Part shown: one piece after another, positions 27,201 to 42,200 of the stretch | How the letters are laid out: each line of letters opens with the position of its first letter | Numbering within the stretch: position 1 is the stretch's first letter | From: Pisaster brevispinus | Taxonomy: Eukaryota > Echinodermata > Asteroidea > Forcipulatida > Asteriidae | Direction: 5' to 3' | Length of the DNA: 64,000 nt | Assembly: GCA_023634235.1 (NCBI GenBank) | Contig: JAMKCF010000002.1 | Coordinates: 14,999,091 to 15,063,090, forward strand | Position numbers and translations under genes: made by a program | The notes under the pieces: generated by a model | Database searches by the model: none | Seen by the model: the letters and a program-made list of their open reading frames with translations, nothing else | Told to the model about the DNA's origin: nothing

Positions 27201-30200
27201 TCAGGTTGAACCTTCTTGCCCTGCTCCTTCAACCCACCTGATCCTCTTCAATTTGAAGTAATCCTTTACACTGAGAAGCGCAAACCATTTTTTTTCCTTC
27301 TTCTTCCACTTCGATAACAGTGACTTTATCAGAAATGGGCCTTCCCTCACAGTCCCCTAATCTCATATATTTTTTTTCTTCATAAAGTATTTAAGAAGTA
27401 AATCCCCCAAAACCACTTCAAATATTTCAGAGACTTTGCCGACATTTGTGACATGTTTTCGTAATCGCACGAACAAAGCATTACCTTGGATACTGAATAA
27501 AATATTGAAAGATCTAATAACATTCCGACGCATCCTCTGTGGGTTTTCAAAAGAAAGCTTTTTTTCCCCCCATGAACAGTTAAGTTTGCTAAGCTCTCAA
27601 GAGACCTTCAGCTTTCTCTTAACAAGAGCGTTTTATTGAACAAAATTCAACAAGTATTTAGGTCTGATAATCCTTTTTTTAAATAAAACAGTATTTTCAT
27701 CCAAAACGGATTTTGAATACAAGCTGAGTTGGCGTCCACTTGTGAAGTATTATTTCTTCAGAATTGATTATGTTCGTGAAGTTTTTCGTTGATGGTAAGT
27801 GGTGAAAGCAGCTGACATAACCACAAGTGGTTTGTAGATTGATCAAATTGTGTGGTTCGGCGCATCAAAGGAATTTCTTTTTCAGAGAAAATCTATTGGC
27901 AGTGGGTTTTTTTTCTCAAGCAGAGCCACCTTTTTGAACATCTCTTGTACGAGGGAAGGGTAAGGCCGAAAATCGGAAATGCGTTGTGCATAATGGAATA
28001 TGCGCAATGCGTAAAAATGAAAATCCACGCAAGCAGCGCACATAATTCCATGGGTCCGTAACGGTGTTTTTGTTGTTGTTTGGTATTGTGGAGTTTCGTC
28101 TTTTACAAAAATGTACGATTGTGGTTGTGAAATTTGAGATGGTTGCTTTGGATTTATAAAACTACAGGAAAGAAACATCTGTTCGTAATAATTGTGCCTT
28201 TTTCTCTAATGGTTGTCTTCTCTTACGTAAACTAATTTGTTGCGATTATTGTCTGAGGTAACAAAAACCTGCGGGTGTTTGAAAACTTTTGATTCGTCAT
28301 CTTGCTGAGTAGTTGTTTCACTAAGCTCTCTCTCTCTCTCTCTCTGGATCTGTCAGCGGTTCCTTCATCAGTATTTCTCAGCTAGCTGGTCATTGACATC
28401 CCTCCGTTAAAAAAAAACACCCAAATAATCCCGACACGTTGGTCTCTGCGGAATTAAGCTTAATCAACCATCCAGAGGAAGGAAATCTTTTGATTGTTGG
28501 CGATCTGTCACACCACTTGTGGTGAAAATCTTCCCTGAAAGATGGTTAAACGATTTAATGTTTGGGGTGTTTTTTTGTTTGCGGGATCATAATCCAGATC
28601 AGCCACTTGCAAGCGTTTCAGTTTTGAGCTCTATTTTTTTGTTTTGCTGATTTTAATTCAGGTGGGACTATTTGAGGTCTAGTAATCAGCAATTACTGGA
28701 AAACTGCTGGAATTATTTCCTTTAATCCGATGACTGGGGGAGGGGGGGGGGGGTTGGAAATCCCAGATGAGGAGGTCCATCTTTAGCTGATTATGTCCTC
28801 CTTAATGAGGAGAAGGTTCAATCATTTAGACACTTGTTGCGATTAAGGCGTAGGTTATAATGCGGAAGTTGGGCAATTCAGTATTGGGTCTTTAAGATCT
28901 TATCCTACCTGAGAACTGATTGTAAATATATGTTTGTCACAGAGTGTAAATCCCGTGGTAATCCTGGTTTTGAAACTGTTCCTGCTTTTCCTTTCTTTTA
29001 AGAGGGGCGGGACTCTATTCTGTGCAACAAACCTCAAACTAATGCTACTTTCCATTGATTTGAAGACTAATATTTGAGTAGGCTTCTACAGATCCACCAG
29101 TAATTAGGTGTTTTAATTAGTTGGGATGGACAGGGTGTCGTGACAGGTAGTTTTACATGCAGCTGGGATTTCTTTTGTGTCGGAGATTATAGGGAGGGGG
29201 ATTTTGACAGTGTCAAGCGTGGGGCACGCTTTCTTGAGAGGAGGAGCATGCTGGCTTGTTTAAGATGAAGTTTTTCTCTTCATGGGGGGATGTTACCATT
29301 CTTGAGATTGGGAATTTCATGGAGAAGATGTGACAGTGAGAGTTTTACTTTAACATGGTGGTGGGGTTGGCGTTGCGGTAGAGCGGTAGCCTTCCACCTC
29401 TAGGACCCCGGTTCCAATCCCACCAGGGGGGGCACTGTGTGGATTTGGGTTTTCACTCCCTACCTGATGGCGTTGGTTTTCCCTGAAATGATTCTCTGGG
29501 GTTTTCCCTACCACATCTAAAACTGAAACTGAAAACTGAAAACCTTCCTTGTCTGCTCTCCATGGGGGTTCTTCGCTAGTACAGTGATTAAGTTCGCTTT
29601 TCTGAGAGTCCTTGGCTTCACAACCAGCATTAATAAATGAAATGACAGTTGTACCTTGAGACCAAGATCGTTGAAGGACTGCCCGGACATGTTGGAGATT
29701 CACAGATGAAGAGCAATGAACCACGATGTGTGCATTCATCAAAAAATTTCCTCCCCTCGAAAGGAAAGTAGGCCAGGGGCGTTGTCGAGACTCGGGGACT
29801 AACAAGTTCAGCGAGTCGGTTTACGAAACCCATTTAAGTCTCATTCCTCTCTCCCCAGTCGGCCATCTCAAGAGTATTGGAGATCACTCAGAACGAACTC
29901 ACCTGTAGCTAACGAGCAAGAAAACATATTGGGGTCTAGGAGAATTGACACATGCACACACACTAAAAATTCCTGCGCTCCGATGAGCTGTTACGGACAC
30001 GGCCTGTCAATTTCTTTCCCCATAGTCTGCTTCTTTCCCCCACTACACCCGGCCCTACATGACCCTAAAATTCTTCCTTCAGATAAAATCAGCAAGAACC
30101 ATCTACGCTTTGGCAGTTTCTTTCCTCCCCCCCCCCTTCAAGAATTTCCCCGAACAAATTGGATGACCTGAACTCTCACCTTACCGAAGAACACGGGGGA

Positions 30201-33200
30201 GTAATTGATGTAGAGATTGTTCCCATAAGTTTAATTTTGCGGGGTGTCGGCTCAGTCCTGCTCTCTTACTTTTGCTTAGCTCACACATCTCTCCTTGAAT
30301 TTCCAATCCTAATGCTGGATTTAGCCAAGCGCTTATTGTTCTTATATGGTGTAGATATTCAACTGGTGGTGACTCTGAGCACGCCGGGAATTGCAAAAGG
30401 ATTAGGGACTGGGGTTTCAAATTAAGGAACATAATGCAAGGAAGTTTGCACGGAGGGTCTGGTGGAGAGACGAGGGTCGGCCAAATCGTCTCGGGAATTA
30501 GGAGGACTCAAGAGCGAAGTCCCGCGGAAGCCATCTGGCTCCGGAGTGGGAGGGCACTTGTATTTGACTCTGTAATTCTGCCTGACATTGCTTAAGTCTC
30601 CCATGATCCTCTCAACATGTTGTTCTCTGTCTTGAGCTCCGGGGCAGAAACTTGTGGTATGCAACCCCTCGAAACCAAATGTGAACCGAAATCAAAACAA
30701 CCATTTTAATCAAATGCTAGTTGAGTTCTTCTTTTTTTTCGCTCATCTTTTTAAAGGACGTTATCATTGTTTATGTTGTTACAATAAGCTGTGGGATTAA
30801 ATTTTTATAAGCTCAGTGCTTAGCGTTAAAAAAAGTTTTGCTTAGTTCAATCAGGTTCCAATTTCATTTAGCCGCTCAAGCACTCGTAGTAGCTAAAAGC
30901 ACAACAAAATTATGCTTACCAGAGTAGGGTTACCAACCAAAATACCATTCCTCATGTACGATCTGAGACTGGTATCCTTCTCATTTATTCTTAGCAGGAA
31001 ATTGTTGAGCAACATTTGCTTTTAAGCAGTGCTGTGAATTTGAGCCAGAGTTAGCAAATGGGATGTAATTTTTTTGTGGCTGGTTTGTCTACTTTTTATA
31101 TGCTTTTGATCTAAAGAGTTAACAGCCATGTGTTTCTTAGGTCTGTACCTAGAATTTTTAAGTGCGCCCTCTCTTTCCAAATCGGCTTAGCTTTTATAAA
31201 GCATCTTATTTCCCGATGGAATTATTATTTATAGCATGGAGAAGAATGTTTAGTTTGCACCTATAGCTGGGACACCTGGAATTTTCTTTGAATTTGCAAA
31301 GAAAATTCGGAACTACAAAACGAAGTATGCACAGTTATAAGAGGGGACATTCCCACAAGATCCCCCCATAAACACTGTCTGACCCCCAGAAACAATGCTG
31401 AAAGTTTCTTTAACCGTTTGCCCATAAATCTTCCACCCATACATGGGAAATAAAAGTTTTTGAGTTTGTCCTGAAGCTTGGACATGTGCCTGAAAAATTC
31501 TTTGAAATTTGTATCCGTCTTCAAGATAAACGATCACTTCTCCATATTCCGACACCCCTATGTTCTGCCAACCCTACGTTCCGAAGTCAGATAATAGGGG
31601 TGTCAGATAATAGGGGTGTAGGATCATAGGTGTGTAACCAAATAAACACTATTACACAAAATGTGGCGTGTACATTGTCAAAAAGCTACACAGTCCCACA
31701 GTACACACCCGCCCCCCCTCCCCACTTCAACCCAAAAAGTCATAACTCATTGACTGATACTGACGTTTGAAACATCTTAATCTATATTTTAATGAAACTG
31801 CACAGTATTATGTCACCTCCAAAGCCCCATCTCAAGATTTATGACTCCCAAAACTGTCAGAATGTTAGTAATTAGGGGGTCATTTGCTGACCATAAACTC
31901 CCCCCCCCCTTTTGAAAGTTGAGTAGTGACACCTGGCTTGCCATTTTTTATTGGACTTTCTGTTATCTGCTATTGATTACAATGGTGGACCCATTCACAT
32001 GGACCTTGTGGGTTGGTCACTGGTTAGAGCAGACGACCCTGGATTGTATTTTGATTCTGTGGAAAGGTTCCATGGTTTGGAATGGTCAAGAATGTACCTG
32101 ATTCTCCCCCCCCCCAGGTTTTGTTGGACGTGACTTTTGCATGTTTGGCTGTAGCGCGTTGAATTGGAACGAGATCCTCGGAATGTTTTTCACTTGATGT
32201 TTGGGTTCGGTCTGAAAAACTCTGTGCACTGTGGAGCATTTTAAATGTTTTGATTTTATGATTTTTGGTCATTTGATCTACAATAAAATAAATATTCAAA
32301 AAAATACTACTATTTTTAATTATTTTTTACGTACATCGGTCTGTTTTGGGGTGCAATGGCTCATAATTTGTGCACTTGTGGCTGTAATTTGGGCGTATAT
32401 TGGCCTGATATGGTGTTTCTGCAAACCTTACGGGAGATTGTATCTCCACCATGCAAAGATTCAATTCCTACTCATGAACATGGTGTTACTGCAAACCTTA
32501 CTAGATTGTGTCTCACCATGTAAAGTTTCAAATCCTACTCATACATGGTGTTACTGCAAACCTTACTAGATTGTATCCCCACCATTCAAAGTTTCAAATC
32601 TTAGTTTTTGTTATAATAATATTTTTTACATTTAATATCTAAACATTTGAGTTTCATATTCTAACGAAAGGTTGCAAGGTTGACGTCTTTTAGCTCATAT
32701 TGTGTGATATGACTCAGATCTTCCACTCATCTGTCATCGCTTCCAATATCACACTCACAGTGTGTTTCGTATCCATCACTTTTTAAAGAAAAATAGCGAA
32801 AACATTTTTCTTCTGCTCTGCATTCCGCAGGGGAGTCCTTTGAGAAATGTTTTCCTGCGAATAACAGTTAATCCGTTGGGATTAACAATCACTTAATGTG
32901 TTTGTTGAGATGATCTGTGACTAAAGACTTTGGTGCCTGTCAATAACGGGCAACATGTGTAACTCCAAGAGCCATCAACATGTCCTAGGTTTAAAGGCTG
33001 GGTATGCTTTTGGTAATTGTCAAAGACCAGTATCCCAAGATATACATGTATGCATAAAATAACAAACCATGTGAAAATTTGGGCTCAATTGGTCATCAAA
33101 GTTGCGAGAAAATAATGACAGAAATAACACAAGTTGTTGCATAGAATTGTGTGCTTTGATATGCCTGAGAAGGCCTTCATGCCTGAAAGTGAAACCCTTC

Positions 33201-36200
33201 TCAGATTCAAATTTTGGGGTGAAAAATAACCTCCTTCTGTAAAACTACTTTACTTCGAAAATGGTCGTTTCTAACAATATTTTATAATGTTAACAGCTCT
33301 CCAGTGCTCTTTACCAAGTAAGTTTTTATGGTCGTTAATATTTGGAGTAATTCAGTGTCCATGTTTTGTGTGATCAACAATACATGAAATAACAAACCTG
33401 TGAAAATCTGGGCTTAATCCGTTGTGCGAGTCAGGAGCAAATAGTAAAAAGCTGTGCACAATCTTCAGCACGTAAGCACATTTTGTCCTTAATTTTGGTT
33501 GTAACAATCGAAATCAGCTGTTGTGTTTTCGTTACGTTTTCAGATACACTTTTCTTGAATATGACTTCATTTCAGAGGGAAATATTTCACAGGAAAAAAT
33601 TGGTTTGAGTATGAACTTCATAAATCAGTAAGCTTTCAAATTAAACCATGACGTTTATTATCCTTACCAATCCTGTATAATATCTTTAAGGGTGTCCATA
33701 TCATTGGTAAGAAGCCATTCAGAATGTTTTAAAATGTTGACGGTTAAAAAAAAAAAAGCTTTGACCTACCAAAAGCAAGTTTTGGTTATTGACAGACAGT
33801 TAACAAAGTACTGCCTCAAATGAAGCAGATATTTTAGATCAATGCTCAGCTCCCAGCTCAGGAGTTTTCAATGGCTTTTCCTGGCTTCAAGTATGCTACT
33901 TTTGTAGTTGAAACGGAAGAGAAAAACCCAAGTTTCAACACTACCAGAGTCTTTCTAAAAGCCTAACGATAAAAACAAACTTCAAGTATGACACTATTCC
34001 AGATTGACTAGAACTGTCATCAACTTAACATTAAGTCCATTTTCAAGGCGGTAAAAGTGAACATTTTGAGGTCAAAGCGGTACGTTTTGTAGACCTTGTT
34101 TTTTTATATATACACTGTATACATTTTTTCATAGTTCCATAAAACCACAGCAATCTTCACACGCTTTTACGGTCCAGGCTTCTTATATGATCAAATAACA
34201 GAAGCCTGCTGCTTATTTTAAACCAGTGACCCGCTAAATAGGCTTGCTTCCCAATTACATACAGGGGCCATAAAAAAAGAAAAAAGAAATGGGGCGAATA
34301 TCAAAATAGAAACCGGTACATTTGAAAATCCTCGTAAATCTGCTGATGGAGTATGTAGTCTGGTTGCTCTAAACAAGGACAGTGTAGCCTGTGTACTCTG
34401 GTACAATTACATGGCTATTAGTCAGGAAGAGTCTAAAGTGGTTTTTATTAGCATTTTTTGGGGGGCCAGAACAGTTCCTTCATTCATTCCTGTTGGTGGC
34501 ACTTTACTGCTCCAAAGGGAAATTGGACCAATTTGTTCGACCATAATGCACTTTGTTAATTTCACGGGCATGATAGTTTTTGGGGTTTTTTTTCTTTCTT
34601 TTATTCACAAGAATTCCAGATAAGAGTTACTGTACTCCAAATGACTTTATGAAAATAAACTCTAAAATGTACAAGGACCCATACCACTACTATCAGTTAA
34701 TGCAACTTTTCAGCCGATCAGGGCCCAATTTCATGGCTCTGCTTACTGCTGAATTCTGCGCTTACGACCACCATTTTCCCGCTTACAGGGCAAGCGCCGA
34801 ACTTCTGCGCTTGCTGTGTAAGCAGCAAATGCCTAGTGACGTGTGAAGTATGCAAGCGCACAAGCAAAAATGTCCTTGCTAACCTGTGAAATATGCTTGA
34901 CGTAAGCGCGGAATTCCCTGCTTCCGTAAGCGCCGATTCTTCGCTTATGGTAAGCAGAGCCATGAGTGGGGGGGCCAAGCTGATTTCCTCGTTTTTGGAA
35001 ACTTGGAAACTTCGACACTTAAAAAACACAAGCAAAGTTTGCCGTGTTCATTGACACTTGCTCTTTTTTTTTTTTGCCAAGCTGCAGTTGCATGCCTGAC
35101 TATTTAGATGAAATGATGTCAATGCTGGATTTGATTTTGTGGCAATTTTAGCCCTTTCCTCACTACACAAAAATATCCAATGTCCTTTGCTGCAATTTTT
35201 TGGGGAGCTGATTCCGTATTTTTTGAGAATGCTAAGATATGACAAGCTTGGATTCCGAGTATGGAGAAAAAAGATGGACAATTTACAACCCTGAGGCATG
35301 TGATTTCTTAGGATTTTTTTCTAATTTCAGGATTTTACTCAAAATCTCTTCGAGCCTTCAAGTTTTCTTGAAAGGAGTCAAATAATCACCAAAGAGAGAA
35401 AGGAATAGTCCACAATGTGCCCAAAACCTGTAGTTCTGTATTTCTGGTGATGCAAAGAGTCTGTAAACCTTCTGCATTGTAAACATCTGGGAGAGTTCTG
35501 GGTCTAGAATAAGGAACCCAGGCTCGCAAGTTGTTTTCAGGAATGTTCACATTTTGTCAAATCTCATCCCTGTGTGAGTGTAAACACAAGTAAACCTTGT
35601 TTTCCCGCCCATCCCAGAGCATCCCAGGAGTCCCACTGGGGTACCCCCATCACATCAAAGCTGCCATTTCCATTACTGAACCCCATCTGAAATTCACACT
35701 GGCATTTTAATGCAAACATCAGACTTTTTTTAGGGAAGGAATTTTTATCACCCCGCAGAATTCCTTCTTAAAAAGCCATTGTCTTCTGTAACTCTGCCCC
35801 AGTTTCCAGTCAGGTTGCTTTTAGATGAAGGGAAAGGTGAGATACAAAACGTTAGGGGGGGGGCGGTCTTTACTTCTTAGATGTGTATGTAAACAGCATT
35901 GACATTTGTTATGCCATACCAGTTATGCGTCAATTACTTATTTTATTTGAATGAATTATTTATTGCGTACAGTATCATGCATTGTCTGCATGCATGGACC
36001 TGTATTGGCGTTTGTTACCCAGGCCTGGAGTTAAACGGAGGCCATGGCCTCTGTTGCCCCTGGTCTTGGCCTTGGTGCCCCTTCAAAAGTTTCCCATGGA
36101 CGTTTTTTTTTCCTTTGTGAAATGAAATTAGCCTTGCCCCTCTCAAAGATGAAATGCCTAGCCTTTTTTCTAATCTTCCTTTTTGAACTTCTTTCATTAA

Positions 36201-39200
36201 TTAGTAGTTTCATGTGCTTTAAGGGGATCAGGGCATTGTATTTTAATAATTTTTTTTAGGCTCTGTATGTTTTGTTCCGTTCTAGTAATTTTGGTTTAGA
36301 TTACAGTTCTGATTTATTTATTTATTTATTTATTTTTTTTGGGGGGGGGCCTTTTTATTGGCTTCTTTTTAATTCTATAAAGCACCTTGAGCATTCTGTA
36401 GGCAAATATTGACAACGTATAAATATTGTTATTATATCATAAAGTTGTCGGTTTAAAATAGAAAGGTCTCAGGGAAGGGTTGCTATAAACACTAAACACT
36501 AACAGACAGTTGTCCCCGGAAAGCCGTCCAACCACAAGTCACCTCCTGAGATGTTACCTACTGACAACAATCTCTGTTGATATAAACTCTACTGTTAAAT
36601 CCTCTTCAAGAAAAAAGTACAAGTTCCTCTGCCCTCGTCCACTGTCTTCTCCCCCTATGAAGGTCGTCAGAACTTTTCCTCTCCTTCGCGTGATTTTCCC
36701 ACCAGGTCCAATCACCCGTCGCTTGACAATACTAACGATTGTGATCCAGAACCCCTGAGCTTGTTCCCCCCGATCCCCACAGCCCTTCTCCTACCCTCAT
36801 GGCATCCGATCACCCTCTGGTGGTCTTGCCATATGGAATTTCCATGTGTACAAATACAGACATAATCCGCATCTTTCAAGACCGTGTAATAGGCCCAGGT
36901 CCGCTCACGGGACAAACGCACCCGACAGGGTCTTGTCCCCCCCCTCCAGTGGCTGCGGCACGGGGCAGGCACCATCTGGGCACGTGCGGACGGACACGGT
37001 ATTAGCAGTAGAAAGAGGCCGGAGTTTGCGTATGTATGAAACCTATATCTCATTATGACAAGGATACAAGATAATGTTCAAAGAATGGTATCCCAAAATC
37101 CAGCAGATTTCAAGGGCTTGTTCTTCTATTTTCCTCTCTTACTCCCTGGCCTCAATTTGTTCTCCTTTTTTTTTTCTTGTGTTTTTTTCTTCTCTTGGTC
37201 TTGAGTAAGAGAAGGGGTAGTACAATCATATCAAAGTTTCATCTGAAATATTTTGTATGTCATATAAACTTCCGTCATATTGAAAAGAAAAGAAAAAATA
37301 CCTGTCAGGGCTGAGAAAGTAGCACCCGAAGACCCCAAAGTCAAGTGCTAGTGATGCACCAAATGATGCTAGTGTTGGTTTCACATTGTGGTTTTTATGG
37401 ATCTTTGATGGATCAGGGCGCCGTCAACGTCGTGAAGAAACATTTGTTCTAAAATCAAAGATGGGGTGTTGGGGGGGGGGTGTGGTAGTTTTTTTCTGAT
37501 CAAGTTTCAACAAAATTACAGGAAGGAAAACTTCACACTTGTGATCAAATGATAACGCAACACAAAATAAACAAGGAGAAAGAGTCAAATTAGTTTGAGT
37601 GATTGAAGTTGATCTTTAAGAGTTTCTGAGGTCAGTTATTTTCGTCTTATATTCCTTAAACTTGATTTTCTGTTGTCGGATTTTTTAAATAGATTAGAAT
37701 ACCCCTTTAAGCTTTGAAAACATCTGTCCATATCACCAAATAACCAATCGGCAACCTTCCTTGGGGCTACGGCAGCGGCTGTCATTGATTTAAATCGACC
37801 ACCCCTCAAAACTAAAAAGATCGTGATTGACACTTTGTTGTCCTTAGCCACGTGGAATTTTTTTAATTCGGTAGATTGGCTGAGCAAAAGGGGAGATTTA
37901 ACTCAAATTAAAATCGAGGTGTTAAATTTGTTGCAGATGCGCCAAAGAGTATTATAAATCATTCGGAATGTGTCTCCCAATTAAAGTGGTTATATTCGGA
38001 AAGTGTATTCTCAGGGATTTTTGTGGTATAACCTTTTAATTGGTGCCAACAGATAATAATAATAAATAATATCGAAGTCTTATATAGCGCACGTATCTAC
38101 CAAACAAGGTACTCAAGGCGCTGAGTATATACAAACTTTCAGAAAGATAGGTTATTGCAGTGGTGGATTCTGAGACCCATGTATAAGGGTTTACAAGGTG
38201 CTACGGCGCATTAAGCAACCACAACCAGGAACACCGGGGCGAACCCCTTCTCTTTTCGATAAGTGCACTGGGTTCTTTTTACATGCGTTACACAACACAT
38301 GGGACCAACGGCTTTACGTCCCATCCGAAGGACGAAGCAATGGTAAAGTGTCTTGCTCAAGGACACAAGTGTCACGGCTGGGGATTCGAACCCACACTCT
38401 GCTGATCAGAAACACCAGAGTTTGAATTCGGTGCTCTTAACCACTCGGCCACGACACTTCCACATGTCAGGACTAATCATCCGTGCTGAGTCAAAACTAA
38501 GAAGGGTGAGACATTTCAGACTTTTTTATCGGACTGGCACCCCCCGAACAAAGATATTGACTAATAATAGGGAGACCGCCAGCATAGGGCTGGATAGCTC
38601 AGTTGGTATAGAGCGCCGGTACGTTAATCCGGAGAGGTCGTTGGTTCAAGTCCCGCTCCAGTCAAATTCTTTCTTTGTTTCAAACCCAAATTATTGAAAA
38701 TTTACCCTGTCAGTTTTCTTTGTGGTTTATTTCTTGACTTTTATCAGATTTCAGAACTTGTTTTCATCTGCTTCATGAGAAAAGTGATATTTTTGTCTGA
38801 GATGAAGAAGTCCTGGTCTTCGATCTACTTTGTTGTTGGTTCAGATACCCAACCCAAAAAGCTCCTTGAAATCTAGAACTCCAGGGGTTATCAAAAGGTG
38901 ATCATTTTGAACGTACCCCTAAAAAAAAACTAGGTTCAAACCTTTTTGTCAGGGCCGACTCTCGCCCCTCATGTAATGTTAATGATCAAACTTTACTCAA
39001 GGTATATGAAATTTTGATGAATTTTCTATGTGCCTTTCGTGTATTCTGGAACTTTACTTTATCCTGCCGAAATAAGCTAACAACTTTTTTTTTTTGGGGG
39101 GGGGGTTATGCTATGACTGAGGTCTCTGGGTAATTTTTCTATCTCAGGAAAGTTTTTAAATCTCAATCAGATTGTGTATTGAAAGAGAAAATGAGATGAC

Positions 39201-42200
39201 ATTTTTATAATTAACTAATCATTTTTATTTTATATTAACCTTTTAAGGCAGAAAACTTTTAAAGGATTCATTCAAAAAACAAATCTAACACTAGGTGTTC
39301 ACTGAAAGTAGCTTGGTGCAAGGCTTCATGTTGCAATGAGCTGTATAAATAGTACGCAGACGTTATGTCGTCGGTGATTTTGTTATATTTTTCGGTGAAG
39401 CAGGCTGGCCTCTCTGCTCATCGCTTTGGTGCCCCTTAAAATGTTCTAATTCCACAACGCAAGCTTGGTAAACCATGAATACACCCTTCCTCATTTTGAT
39501 AATAGTCCTTCACAACCCCTTTTGGCATCATCCTCCCCAAACAAATTGAGTTGGCTGATTGTCGTGGTTTTGATTTGGTCAGTTTTTTGGGGGTGCCTAA
39601 TTGGGCGCAGTGACCCTACTGTGCCATCCTCTAGTAATTAATTCAATGAGTGCCAAACCGCAGCTACAATGATGCACCTTTTTTTTCCTTCAAGTATTTG
39701 GTTGTCTGCAAAGAGTGGCGCTAAATTGGTGCCCTGGCTAGGCCCACGGTAAACCCTGCCCCCACCCTGTCCCTATTAGTAGATCATTATCCAATGAGGT
39801 TGTACACTCTCTCCGCTGTCTCCTGCAGTTTTCAATTACCGGCGCTGTTTTTGATGAGAAGTTGAGAGGTTCTGGGCATCATTATGTCCCCTCCTCCAAG
39901 AAAGAAGACGTCCTTGGTAATGTTTTTTTCCCCCCACATCCTTGAGAGAACCAAAGAACGTTTTATTCCTCACAGTTTCTTGGAGACAGATGTGGTTGAT
40001 TTCTTGTGACCACCCAGTCACACAAGGCATGGTCTTCATCTAGGCACATAGCTCCATGATCAAGCCAACAAGAATGAAGTTAACTTGTTCCATTCCTATT
40101 TTGAAACACTTAATTCTTAGAGCCTTTTATAAACTGCCTTTTTTTTTCTTCTAGATTAAAGGGTAGGGGGATTTTATTTATTTATTTTTTTTTTCATTCC
40201 TTGAAAAATTCAAGTAACCAAACAATATTACAGTTTTTAGGTGGTATCCCGTCAATATTTTGGATAGAGGTGAGATTTATAAGAGCTTTACCAATATAGA
40301 GATAAACTATCAGGTTCCCTAATGATTATTAGGCAGACATTCCAAATCATTGGTCCAGCTTACACTGAACGCTTTTTGATCAAGAACTTGGGAACATTAA
40401 AGTGAGTGATGTCAAGTGTGGACCGAAAAAAAGCCGAGGAGTGTAACATGACAGTAAATTGGAACGGTACGATATCAAGGAGTAGCTTTGTTCAAGCATT
40501 TATAAATCAAAAGAGCAAGTTTAAAATGAATCCATTCTCTAATCGGTGGCCAATGAAGTTCCCTGAGTGATGGGGTAATATGTTCCCTCAAGGGTGTGGA
40601 ACTTACCAAGCGAGCTGAACTATTTTGTAATCTTTGAACTCTGTCAATTCACATGGCGTAGCACCAAATGAAAGAAGGTCAAGTGGCAGCAATTGGTTTT
40701 TTTTTTTCTTAAAGATCTTTGTGAAATAAGAAACTGAAAAGGAGGATGGACAGTGCCTCATTCTGTAAAAAGTCTTGACCGTTTGAAGAATGTTCTGGAA
40801 CAGTCCAGTGCCGTGGAGTAGATTGGGAATTGGGAACTAGTTCTTACAAGAGCTTGTCCTGCTGTATATCTACTGCTGTGGAGTAGATTGGGAATCGGGA
40901 ACTAGTCACTAGAACTTGTTCTGCTGTATATCTACTGCTGTGGAGTAGATTGGGAATTGGGAACTAGTCACTAGAACTTGTTCTGCTGTATATCTACTGC
41001 TGTGGAGTAGATTGGGAATTGGGAACCAGTTCTCACTAGAACTTGTCCTGCTATATATCTACTGCCGTGGAATAGATTGAGAATCGGGAACTAGTTTTTA
41101 CAAGAACTTGACCTGCTCTGTATCTACTGCCATGGAGTAGATTGGGAATCGGGAGACTACCAAGTTCAAATAAGAACTTGTCCTGCTGTTTATCTACTGT
41201 CGCAAAGTAGATTGGGAATCCCTGGTACTACCATGTTCAAATAAGAACTTATCTTGCTGTTAATAAAGTCAGAGTTCACCTTCAACAAATTAAAACTTGG
41301 ACCAAGGTATCAGTGTTTTTTATAGGCCAGTTATCAGTGCCTTAGTCACTTGCTAATGATCTGAGGAGCTGTAAACTAGCCCATTACTAATCTGTTAAGA
41401 CAACCGGGATTAAGGATCAAAGGAAAGATCTGTTTCCTGGCAACAGGATTTGTGGATGTTCTGGTTGGTTGCTTTACAGACCTTCAAAGGAAGTCAGTAA
41501 AGTGTCCATGATTAATTGCTTCTTGATAATTGGAGAGATAACGGATTCTGTTGTCAGGCTTTAGTTGTAATTAGTTTTTTTTTCTTCACAGGTGTGTCTG
41601 AGTCGTAAAAAATTGATTGCGAGGTTGGTCAGGTGTCTTTGTTTGTTGGCAATGGTGTTTAAAGTAATCGGTGTAAGTTACTAAACAAGCAAAGGAACAC
41701 ATTGCTATCAGCTTGGAACGTTTTATATCTCGGGCTGGCCTTAGCGTCCATTTCCTCACAACCCTACCCCCCATCCCCCACCTCTCACTTCTTGTGAGTG
41801 AATTGTGAAATATTTATATGGTAAAAATCTCCGGCAAAATATTCAATTGAAATATGGAAGCTTGATTTGGCAAAGGTGTCGCCCAGTCTACTTTATTAGG
41901 TCCACTCGGTACTATGATTGCTACATTGTACCATGGAGGTAGAAATAGACAACCTAAGCTACTGTACTGTAGCCATGTGAGTTGGGCATTGTTAAATTGT
42001 AGTAGCGCCCTCTTGTGGTGTAGAGTTACCAGGGGCAATGTGATTGTAGGGTAATTGAACTGGATGGTATGCACTGTACTTTTTTAGTCATTGCATGATC
42101 TTGTGTTTATGAACCTTTCTTTTATTGTTTGAATCATGGGGTTTCGTTTGTTTTAGCAACAAATTATTTAGTATGTCTAAGAAAGTGTATGCTATAAATT

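Noticed and set aside
29350..29805. 151-codon minus-strand ORF
   Set aside because: Most of it is antisense to the S5 SINE at 29343-29660.
38377..38458. tRNA-Leu gene on the minus strand
   Set aside because: Good A and B boxes, but it is the head of a near full-length S2 SINE whose body recurs at 55520-55715.
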